5,164 nucleotides of DNA, taken from positions 1 to 5,164 of the forward strand of contig CAUEKH010000224.1 of assembly GCA_959018155.1 (NCBI GenBank). Reading direction: 5' to 3'. The position numbers and the translations under genes were made by a program. The stretch is from an uncultured Hungatella sp. (GTDB taxonomy: Bacteria; Bacillota; Clostridia; Lachnospirales; Lachnospiraceae). Below are positions 1-4,283 of this stretch, in pieces. The notes below the pieces were generated by a model, which was not told where the DNA came from, did not search any database, and saw nothing but the letters and a program-made list of their open reading frames with translations. The stretch's first letter is position 1, and each line of letters begins with the position of its first letter.

Positions 1-2
1 GG

Positions 3-68
3 ACATGGATGAATCACAGGAATTATCAGAAGGAACTGGATGCAATCTTGATGGACTTGAAGGAGTAG
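3..68 (+). pseudogene. queH: N-terminal piece of QueH, cut off by an in-frame TAG stop
   Basis: The frame reads TWMNHRNYQKELDAILMDLKE and then a TAG stop at 66-68. It is the same frame as the downstream queH reading frame, which continues with GKVPKLLLHSCC. From memory, Firmicute QueH proteins begin with a short Asn-Tyr-containing helix 20-25 residues before the LLLHxCCAPCS motif, and this piece has that spacing and composition. I infer it is the natural N-terminus of the same protein, separated by one nonsense codon. The likely original start is ATG at 9, but only eight bases precede it, so an earlier start cannot be excluded. The alternative is the end of an unrelated upstream gene. Confidence 0.6.
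60..65 (+). promoter_or_regulatory. Ribosome binding site for restart at GTG 75
   Basis: AAGGAG lies nine bases before the GTG at 75 and immediately before the TAG at 66-68. A ribosome stopping at the TAG would sit on this site, so terminated or fresh ribosomes could start at the GTG. The same bases encode Lys-Glu in the upstream frame, so the match may be fortuitous. Confidence 0.5.
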
Positions 69-74
69 GGAAAG

Positions 75-641
75 GTGCCGAAACTCCTGCTTCACAGCTG
101 CTGCGCCCCGTGCAGCAGTTACGTGCTGGAGTATTTATCGGAATACTTCGATATCACAGTCTACTACTATAATCCGAACATCTACCCGGCCGGAGAGTAT
201 TTAAAGCGGGTGGAGGAACTGGACCGGCTGATTCGCGAGATGAAGTTTACCCATCCGGTCCGGCTGCGCAATGGTCTCTACGAGCCGGATGAATTTTTCC
301 GCATGGCGAAGGGGTATGAGGAGGAGCCGGAAGGCGGCGAGAGATGTTTCCGCTGTTATAAGCTGCGCATCTCAGAGGCGGCCAAGGTGGCGGCTGCAGG
401 CCATTACGACTACTTTACCACGACCCTTTCCATCAGCCCTTTAAAGGATGCGGACAAGTTAAATGAGATTGGCGAGAAGCTGGCAAAGGAGTACCATGTG
501 TCTTATCTTCCCTCCGATTTTAAGAAGAGAAATGGTTATAAAAGGTCGGTGGAACTGTCGAAAGAGCATGACCTCTACCGCCAGAATTACTGCGGCTGCG
601 TCTATTCCAGAAACCGTCAGGAATCGAAAAATCCGGCTTAG
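75..641 (+). CDS. queH: Epoxyqueuosine reductase QueH (188 aa, short N-terminus)
   Basis: QueH reduces epoxyqueuosine to queuosine at the wobble position of tRNAs with GUN anticodons, the last step of queuosine synthesis. It is an iron-sulfur enzyme of the former DUF208 family and is unrelated in sequence to QueG. The diagnostic N-terminal motif HSCCAPCS is at residues 7-14 (Cys9, Cys10, Cys13), followed by YYYNPNIYP at 30-38. The further conserved cysteine pairs are RCFRC (Cys91, Cys94) and YCGC (Cys173, Cys175), so the metal-ligand set appears complete. The start is GTG at 75 because a TAG stands in frame two codons earlier. The protein therefore lacks the usual N-terminal helix of about 20 residues, which is encoded upstream of that stop. 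It may be translated by restart from the AAGGAG at 60-65, or the gene may be a fresh pseudogene. The family assignment is firm; whether the product works is not. Confidence 0.9.
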   Translation: MPKLLLHSCCAPCSSYVLEYLSEYFDITVYYYNPNIYPAGEYLKRVEELDRLIREMKFTHPVRLRNGLYEPDEFFRMAKGYEEEPEGGERCFRCYKLRISEAAKVAAAGHYDYFTTTLSISPLKDADKLNEIGEKLAKEYHVSYLPSDFKKRNGYKRSVELSKEHDLYRQNYCGCVYSRNRQESKNPA

Positions 642-672
642 CTGACTTTCGCCTTTTGTGGAAAATATCTAA

Positions 673-688
673 AAACCGGGGCCGGTTT
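673..688 (+). other. Short GC-rich inverted repeat between queH and the HPr promoter
   Basis: AAACCGG and CCGGTTT form a perfect inverted repeat around GG, giving a practical stem of 6 bp. It ends four bases before the -35 box of the HPr promoter and is followed by TTTGTCTT. It could be a weak terminator for queH, since the T-run is interrupted, or an operator for the HPr promoter. The sequence does not decide between these. Confidence 0.4.
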
Positions 689-691
689 GTC

Positions 692-720
692 TTGACATGA
701 ATTGGAAACTGTAATAAAAT
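692..720 (+). promoter_or_regulatory. Strong sigma-A promoter for HPr
   Basis: A perfect -35 box TTGACA (692-697) and a -10 box TAAAAT (715-720, five of six consensus bases) are separated by the ideal 17 bases. Transcription would start near 727, leaving a leader of about 40 bases before the HPr start codon. This is the best-looking promoter in the window and indicates that HPr is expressed independently of queH. Confidence 0.85.
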
Positions 721-766
721 TAACAATAAGGAGTATATTAAATTAGAGGATAAAGGAGATATCATT

Positions 767-1033
767 ATGCTGAGTAAAACACTGACTGTAGTAAATCCAT
801 CCGGGCTTCATTTAAGACCAGCGGGAGTCCTTTCCCAGACGGCCATGAAGTTTAAATGTGACATTATCATCGAATGTGGTGAGAAGAGGGTAGTGGCTAA
901 GAGTGTGCTGAACGTAATGGCAGCCGGGATTAAGTGTGGTACAGAGATCAACTTAATCTGTGACGGCGAGGATGAAGAAGCTGCAATGAAGACTTTGACA
1001 GAAGCCATCGAGAGCGGCCTCGGAGAGATGTAA
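767..1033 (+). CDS. HPr family phosphocarrier protein
   Basis: HPr accepts phosphate from PEP via enzyme I on a histidine and passes it to the sugar-specific EIIA proteins of the phosphotransferase system in the cytoplasm. At 88 residues it has normal family length. The active-site motif GLHLRPA is at residues 13-19, with His15 as the phosphorylated residue and Arg17 conserved. Ser46 lies in AKSVLNVM (44-51), the position phosphorylated by HPr kinase in Gram-positive carbon catabolite repression, so both control sites are present. The start ATG has AAAGGAG eight bases upstream. A second AAGGAG at 728-733 has no conventional start codon after it. The gene stands alone between its own promoter and terminator, with no ptsI neighbour, so I cannot tell whether it is the general ptsH or an extra HPr/Crh-like copy; His15 argues against a strict Crh. 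Confidence 0.92.
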   Translation: MLSKTLTVVNPSGLHLRPAGVLSQTAMKFKCDIIIECGEKRVVAKSVLNVMAAGIKCGTEINLICDGEDEEAAMKTLTEAIESGLGEM

Positions 1034-1104
1034 GCAGAATCCATTTCCGGTATCCAAAGGGCGGGAAGCTGTCCGTGAATGTGGGGCATCGAGAGATGAA
1101 GCGT

Positions 1105-1139
1105 GGCAGGAGAGAAGAGATTCTTTCCTGTCTTTTTTT
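1105..1139 (+). terminator. Intrinsic terminator of the HPr gene
   Basis: The arms 1105-1116 and 1121-1132 pair over 12 positions, two of them G-T, around the loop GAGA. Seven T residues follow at 1133-1139. This is a strong rho-independent terminator about 70 bases after the HPr stop codon. Confidence 0.88.
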
Positions 1140-1237
1140 GTCGGAATTTTTACCCGGCTTTTTCAGACAGCGCTGGCCCTGAGGCTTCATAAAAATGTGT
1201 CTTCGACATTTCAACTCCCCTGGCCCCTCATTCATGA
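1140..1237. other. Unassigned spacer downstream of repeat copy 1
   Basis: This stretch lies between the HPr terminator and the 42-nt repeat. Read on the minus strand it follows the repeat, as the long inverted repeat does in copy 2, but I found no matching long inverted repeat here. Only small hairpins are visible, for example AAATGT/ACATTT around 1194-1212. One minus-strand frame stays open across it and the repeat, but it has no ribosome site or family resemblance. It may be a degraded or different body of the same element. Confidence 0.35.
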
Positions 1238-1279
1238 AACGATAACCTGCACGCTCCGTGCACAGGTCACCGTCTTCAA
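1238..1279 (-). repeat. 42-nt terminator-associated hairpin repeat, copy 1
   Basis: On the minus strand this matches 3857-3898 at 40 of 42 bases. Within it, 1238-1274 folds into a bulged hairpin. The outer 10-bp stem pairs 1265-1274 with 1238-1247, and the inner 6-bp stem TGCACG/CGTGCA closes a GAG loop. Two unpaired bases (TG, 1263-1264) interrupt the side entered first. It starts right behind the T-tract of the ychF terminator, in the same orientation as ychF. Both differences from copy 2 are A here and G there, and both keep the stem paired as G-U. No repeat family known to me matches; it is probably part of a dispersed element or a structured RNA. Confidence 0.8.
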
Positions 1280-1280
1280 T

Positions 1281-1325
1281 AAAAAATCCCTCAGGATTTT
1301 GAATGGAAAATTCAATATCCTGAGG
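1281..1325 (-). terminator. Intrinsic terminator of ychF
   Basis: Arms 1310-1325 and 1289-1304 pair over 16 positions with a single T-T mismatch, around a five-base loop. On the minus strand the stem is followed by GA and six T residues (1281-1286). It begins 25 bases after the ychF stop codon. Repeat copy 1 starts immediately after the T-tract. Confidence 0.88.
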
Positions 1326-1350
1326 AAATATCCTATCTTTGTCTTATCTC

Positions 1351-2448
1351 TTACACATTAAACCGGAACAGTACCACGTCCCCGTCCTTTACCACGTACT
1401 CTTTTCCTTCCATCCTTACCAACCCCTTTTCCTTCGCCGCACTGTAGGTGCCGCAGTCCAGTAAATCCTGGTAGTTGACTACTTCGGCCTTAATAAAGCC
1501 GCGTTCGAAGTCGGAATGAATCTTTCCGGCAGCCTGAGGAGCCTTTGTCCCCTGTTTAATCGTCCAGGCGCGCGTCTCAGTGGGGCCTGCTGTTAAGTAG
1601 CTGATGAGGCCGAGCAAGTGGTAGCTGGCGGCAATCAGCTTCTCCAAACCGGACTCGCTTAAGCCTAAGTCCTCTAAGAACATCTTTTTCTCGTCTTCCT
1701 CGAGCTCTGCGATCTCCTGCTCAATCTGAGCACAGATAACGAACACTTCGCTGCCATTCTCAGCGGCGAACTTGCGCACATCAGCAACGTACGGATTGGA
1801 GGCGGCATCGTCAGCCAAATCATCCTCAGCCACATTGGCGGCGAAGATTACCGGTTTGTAGGTGAGAAGATTTAAGGAGGCCACGAAATCCCTCATATCG
1901 TCATCCTCGATCTCCATGCTTCTGGCCAGCTTTCCATCCTCCAGATGCGCCTTAATCTGCTTTAAAATTTCGACTTCTTTCGCCAGAGACTTGTCATTAA
2001 ACGCGCCCTTGGCAGTTTTTGCGATTCGGCGGTCCAAAATCTCCAGATCAGAGAAAATAAGCTCTAAATTGATCGTTTCAATATCTCTTAACGGATTGAC
2101 ACTGCCATCTACATGGATTACATTGCCGTCCTCAAAACAGCGAACCACGTGTACGATGGCGTCCACTTCCCTGATATTGGAAAGGAACTGATTTCCAAGA
2201 CCCTCGCCTTTGGAAGCGCCCTTTACGAGTCCTGCGATATCCACAAACTCGATGACAGCCGGGGTAATCTTGGCGGAATCATAGAGAGCGGCCAGCTTTC
2301 CAAGCCGCTCATCGGGCACCGGTACAACCCCTACATTCGGGTCAATCGTGCAGAACGGATAGTTCGCCGACTCAGCGCCGGCCTTTGTAAGAGAATTAAA
2401 TAACGTGCTTTTTCCGACATTTGGCAGTCCAACAATACCTAACTTCAT
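1351..2448 (-). CDS. ychF: Ribosome-binding ATPase YchF (Obg family)
   Basis: YchF/OLA1 is a universally conserved Obg-family P-loop protein that prefers ATP to GTP, binds ribosomes and influences translation and stress responses; it acts in the cytoplasm. The 365-residue length is typical. The P-loop GLPNVGKST is at residues 7-15 and the G3 motif DIAGLVKG at 70-77, with a hydrophobic residue where classical GTPases carry the catalytic Gln. NVAE at 205-208 replaces the NKxD that gives GTP specificity, as in the family. A helical insertion follows the G3 region, and a C-terminal TGS domain spans roughly 283-363, ending VKDGDVVLFRFNV. On the minus strand AGGAAGG lies about seven bases before the ATG. 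The gene is monocistronic, divergent from lgt and convergent with the HPr gene, and has its own terminator. All motifs are intact. Confidence 0.97.
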   Translation of the reverse strand: MKLGIVGLPNVGKSTLFNSLTKAGAESANYPFCTIDPNVGVVPVPDERLGKLAALYDSAKITPAVIEFVDIAGLVKGASKGEGLGNQFLSNIREVDAIVHVVRCFEDGNVIHVDGSVNPLRDIETINLELIFSDLEILDRRIAKTAKGAFNDKSLAKEVEILKQIKAHLEDGKLARSMEIEDDDMRDFVASLNLLTYKPVIFAANVAEDDLADDAASNPYVADVRKFAAENGSEVFVICAQIEQEIAELEEDEKKMFLEDLGLSESGLEKLIAASYHLLGLISYLTAGPTETRAWTIKQGTKAPQAAGKIHSDFERGFIKAEVVNYQDLLDCGTYSAAKEKGLVRMEGKEYVVKDGDVVLFRFNV

Positions 2449-2605
2449 AGCAATACCTTCCTATTATAATATTTACAGTACCACAAACCCTGTATCATTT
2501 TTCAGAGAATTCAGATCCTCTTCCTAATTTATGGTTGATTTTTTCTTACAACTAATATAGAATATCATATTATCCTTAAAAATAAAAGAGTGAAACTCTC
2601 AAGAA

Positions 2606-2634
2606 TCCTGATTTTTCCTGATTTTCCTGTTGAT
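2606..2634. repeat. Three short direct repeats with a near-10-bp period
   Basis: TCCTGATTTT occurs at 2606 and 2616, and a degenerate unit TCCTGTTGAT at 2625. The spacing is about one helical turn. It lies between the divergent ychF and lgt genes, just upstream of the Spo0A-like boxes. It could be a binding site for a regulator, or simple slippage in AT-rich DNA. Confidence 0.35.
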
Positions 2635-2636
2635 GC

Positions 2637-2645
2637 TGTCGACAA
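2637..2645 (-). promoter_or_regulatory. Candidate Spo0A box (minus orientation)
   Basis: On the minus strand this reads TTGTCGACA, one base off the Spo0A box TTGTCGAA. It lies 34 bases from a full match at 2679-2686. On its own it is weak, because its core TGTCGACA is also a plain palindrome. Confidence 0.35.
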
Positions 2646-2678
2646 AAAACGGAAAAAAGGCTGAAAAACCAGTCGTCT

Positions 2679-2686
2679 TTGTCGAA
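2679..2686 (+). promoter_or_regulatory. Candidate Spo0A box upstream of lgt-spo0E
   Basis: TTGTCGAA is an exact match to the Spo0A binding core (TGNCGAA with the preferred preceding T). It is centred about 70 bases upstream of the predicted lgt transcription start. A weaker TGTCGGG follows at 2700-2706, just before the -35 box. Activating Spo0A boxes lie at comparable distances in some sigma-A promoters. The operon encodes a Spo0E-like protein, which makes regulation by Spo0A plausible. An 8-base match can arise by chance. Confidence 0.5.
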
Positions 2687-2715
2687 TTATGGACGAATAT
2701 GTCGGGCGAAATAAA

Positions 2716-2744
2716 TTGATTTTTGGAGGTTCGCGGGGTAAAAT
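2716..2744 (+). promoter_or_regulatory. Sigma-A-type promoter for lgt-spo0E
   Basis: TTGATT (2716-2721) and TAAAAT (2739-2744) are spaced by 17 bases. The start of transcription would be near 2751, just ahead of the ribosome site at 2758-2764. The -35 box matches four of six consensus bases, consistent with a promoter helped by an activator. Confidence 0.6.
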
Positions 2745-2770
2745 AAAGAAAACATCGAAAGGAGAAGACG

Positions 2771-3649
2771 ATGGCAAATGCTACAGATATTAGTTTTGAC
2801 CATTTGGGAATTACGATAGACCATTTGCGAAACAGTATCTCGATATTTGGATTCCGCATTGCTTTTTACGGAATTATCATAGGGATTGGAATACTGGCAG
2901 GACTCTGGGTTGCTACGAGTGACGCAAAGAGAAGAGGACAGGATCCGGATATCTATCTGGACTTTGCCTTATATGCGATTATTTTCTCGATTATGGGCGC
3001 CCGGATTTATTATGTTGTATTTGACTGGGATAATTATAAAAACAACTTGCTGCAGATTTTCAATCTCCGAGGCGGTGGGCTGGCCATCTATGGCGGCGTC
3101 ATAGCGGCAGTCATCACTCTGACTGTATACACTAAGGTCAAGAAGCTTTCCTTCTTTTCCATGGCGGACAGCGGCTGTCTCGGGCTGATAACCGGACAGA
3201 TTATAGGAAGATGGGGAAACTTCTTTAACTGTGAAGCGTTTGGCGGATATACGGATAGTCTGTTTGCCATGAGAATCAGAAGAGCGCTCGTTAATGAAAG
3301 CATGATTTCTCAGGAACTCATCGATCACATGATTATAAAGGATGGAGTGGAATACATTCAGGTTCACCCGACTTTCCTTTATGAATCAGTCTGGAATCTC
3401 GGAGTACTGGTTTTCATGCTCTGGTATCGGAAACGTAAGAAATTTGATGGGGAGATGCTTCTTATCTACCTTTTGGGCTACGGCCTGGGAAGAGTTTGGA
3501 TTGAGGGACTTCGCACGGATCAGCTTATATTTTTTGGAACCGGGATTGCAGTCTCTCAGGCCCTGTCACTCATACTGGTAGTGATATCAGCTCTTGCACT
3601 CTTCTGGAAATACAGACAGTTACGATTAAAGAGCAAAGGAGAAGCATGA
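2771..3649 (+). CDS. lgt: Prolipoprotein diacylglyceryl transferase Lgt
   Basis: Lgt is an integral membrane enzyme that moves diacylglycerol from phosphatidylglycerol onto the lipobox cysteine of prolipoproteins, the first step of lipoprotein maturation. The 292-residue protein has the expected run of hydrophobic helices, for example about 27-48, 64-84, 104-120 and 256-280. The motif GGGLAIYGG is at 101-109 and the family signature GRWGNFFNCEAFG at 146-158, with Arg147, Asn150, Asn153 and Glu155. HPTFLYE at 199-205 and GLGRVWIEGLR at 238-248 complete the set. The segment 168-196 between the signature and HPTFLYE is charged and probably extramembrane. AAAGGAG lies six bases before the ATG. 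The stop is two bases from the next gene's start, so the two genes are translationally close. Nothing essential is missing. Confidence 0.96.
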   Translation: MANATDISFDHLGITIDHLRNSISIFGFRIAFYGIIIGIGILAGLWVATSDAKRRGQDPDIYLDFALYAIIFSIMGARIYYVVFDWDNYKNNLLQIFNLRGGGLAIYGGVIAAVITLTVYTKVKKLSFFSMADSGCLGLITGQIIGRWGNFFNCEAFGGYTDSLFAMRIRRALVNESMISQELIDHMIIKDGVEYIQVHPTFLYESVWNLGVLVFMLWYRKRKKFDGEMLLIYLLGYGLGRVWIEGLRTDQLIFFGTGIAVSQALSLILVVISALALFWKYRQLRLKSKGEA

Positions 3650-3650
3650 G

Positions 3651-3803
3651 ATGAACTCAAAGGATGAACTGATTACAAGAATAGAAGAGGCCAGGGAGAG
3701 ATTAAACAGAAGTATAGACAGAGAAGAAGACAGCGATACGATTTATGAGAGAAGTGTAGAACTGGATCGTTTGATAGAACAATATATAGCAGCCGGATAT
3801 TAA
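3651..3803 (+). CDS. Spo0E-like sporulation regulatory protein (50 aa)
   Basis: Spo0E-family proteins are very small aspartyl-phosphate phosphatases; in Bacillus they dephosphorylate Spo0A~P and hold back sporulation. This 50-residue product starts MNSKDELITRIEEARERL and contains SVELDRLIEQYI at 35-46. That agrees with the SQELD-type signature (Ser35, Glu37, Leu38, Asp39) near the end of the second helix. The whole protein is predicted as two charged amphipathic helices, as in the family. AAAGGAG at 3635-3641 lies nine bases before the ATG, inside the 3' end of lgt. An ATG at 3646 stops after two codons and is not the start. Its partner could be Spo0A or another response regulator, since Clostridia often have several such proteins. 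The family call rests on a short motif. Confidence 0.8.
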   Translation: MNSKDELITRIEEARERLNRSIDREEDSDTIYERSVELDRLIEQYIAAGY

Positions 3804-3821
3804 AGATGCGGCAGAAAATGA

Positions 3822-3858
3822 GGCGGTGACGAGAAATTCGTTGCTGCCTTATTTTTTT
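3822..3858 (+). terminator. Intrinsic terminator of the lgt-spo0E operon
   Basis: Arms 3822-3833 and 3837-3848 pair at all 12 positions, four of them G-T, around an AAA loop. The T-rich tail TTATTTTTTT follows at 3849-3858. It lies 18 bases after the spo0E-like stop codon. Repeat copy 2 begins within the last two T residues. Confidence 0.8.
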
Positions 3859-3898
3859 GAAGACGGTGGCCTGTGCGCGGAGCGTGCAGGTTATCGTT
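3857..3898 (+). repeat. 42-nt terminator-associated hairpin repeat, copy 2
   Basis: This is 40 of 42 bases identical to the minus strand of 1238-1279. The hairpin 3862-3898 has a 10-bp outer stem (3862-3871 with 3889-3898), a TG bulge (3872-3873), a 6-bp inner stem (TGCGCG/CGTGCA) and a GAG loop. Positions 3869 and 3877 are G where copy 1 has A, and both still pair as G-U. As at copy 1, it sits on the end of a terminator T-tract and points the same way as the upstream gene. Here it leads directly into a very long inverted repeat. Confidence 0.8.
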
Positions 3899-4014
3899 AT
3901 GACTGTTCACACTGCATGAGGCCTGCGAGGCGCGGCGGTCCCTCCACCCACGGTTCTGACGATTTGTTGGAAGGTGCGTCCGTTCTCAGGCTGGCGCAAT
4001 GCGTCCAGGAGGGA

Positions 4015-4042
4015 GAAAATCCGGCCACAAAGCCGGATTTTC
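4015..4042 (+). repeat. First perfect hairpin at the tip of the inverted repeat
   Basis: GAAAATCCGGC and GCCGGATTTTC form an 11-bp perfect stem around a CACAAA loop. It sits inside the apex of the long inverted repeat and would form one branch of its head. Confidence 0.8.
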
Positions 4043-4053
4043 AGCAGGCCTGA

Positions 4054-4081
4054 ATTGGATTTTTCTTCAGAAAAATCCAAT
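4054..4081 (+). repeat. Second perfect hairpin at the tip of the inverted repeat
   Basis: ATTGGATTTTTC and GAAAAATCCAAT form a 12-bp perfect stem around a TTCA loop. Together with the hairpin 11 bases upstream it gives the long inverted repeat a forked head. Confidence 0.8.
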
Positions 4082-4220
4082 GAATGCCGGCGGTGCCCTT
4101 CTGGACGTATTGCACCGGCCTAAGAACGGACGCACCTGGAAACATGAGTCAGAACTGTGGCTGCAGGAGCTGTCCCGTCTCACAGACCTCATGCAGGGTG
4201 GACTGTGGCATTTTTTCCTC

Positions 4221-4249
4221 TTCCCATTGGAAAAAAAATATGCTATAAT
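4221..4249 (+). promoter_or_regulatory. Extended -10 promoter for pyrH
   Basis: TATGCTATAAT at 4239-4249 is a full extended -10 element with a perfect TATAAT. A weak -35 TTCCCA (4221-4226) lies 17 bases upstream, with an A-tract between. Transcription would begin near 4256. It starts 15 bases beyond the end of the long inverted repeat, so pyrH expression appears insulated from the genes upstream. Confidence 0.72.
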
Positions 4250-4283
4250 CATTCTGATAATACAAAAGTACAGGAGAGTTCTT

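Larger units (their letters stand above)
3902..4206 (+). repeat. About 305-nt imperfect inverted repeat (long hairpin element)
   Basis: Two arms fold back on each other. The outer block 3912-3960 pairs with 4148-4196: of 49 positions, 38 are Watson-Crick, 5 G-T and 6 mismatched. After a small internal loop, the inner block 3972-4013 pairs with 4096-4137: of 42 positions, 37 are Watson-Crick, 3 G-T and 2 mismatched. Weaker pairing extends outward to 3902/4206. The tip (4014-4095) holds two perfect hairpins. ATTTTTT follows at 4210-4216, so the whole stem could also act as a terminator. The element is visibly richer in GC than the spo0E-like gene before it. Open frames across it have no ribosome site or family match. 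It could be a palindromic mobile element or a structured RNA; I cannot name the family. Confidence 0.85.

Noticed and set aside
948..1235. Minus-strand open frame of 95 codons overlapping the HPr gene
   Set aside because: It runs antisense through HPr and its terminator, has no ribosome site, and its upstream part is the hairpin repeat.
1238..1279. CRISPR repeats
   Set aside because: There are only two copies, 2.6 kb apart, in opposite orientation, with no spacer array and no cas genes.
2463..2468. TATAAT on the minus strand as the ychF -10 box
   Set aside because: It would start transcription inside the ribosome site of ychF and has no -35 box at a suitable distance, so I could not define the ychF promoter.
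3826..4053. Open frame of 75 codons on the plus strand across the terminator, hairpin repeat and left arm
   Set aside because: It begins inside the terminator stem, has no ribosome site, and its sequence is dictated by the folded DNA. The peptide EDGGLCAERAGYR shared with copy 1 reflects the DNA repeat, and both base differences change amino acids.
3902..4206. Group II intron (the ACGGTTC in the left arm recalls the end of domain V)
   Set aside because: There is no 34-nt domain V with its catalytic AGC triad and GAAA-type loop, no GTGCG-type intron start at the expected boundary, and no reverse transcriptase. Only the location behind a terminator is suggestive.
3999..4283. In-frame upstream extension of pyrH giving a 312-residue product
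   Set aside because: The extension lies in the inverted repeat and the promoter region and resembles no kinase sequence. ATG 4284 has a good ribosome site and matches the family start.
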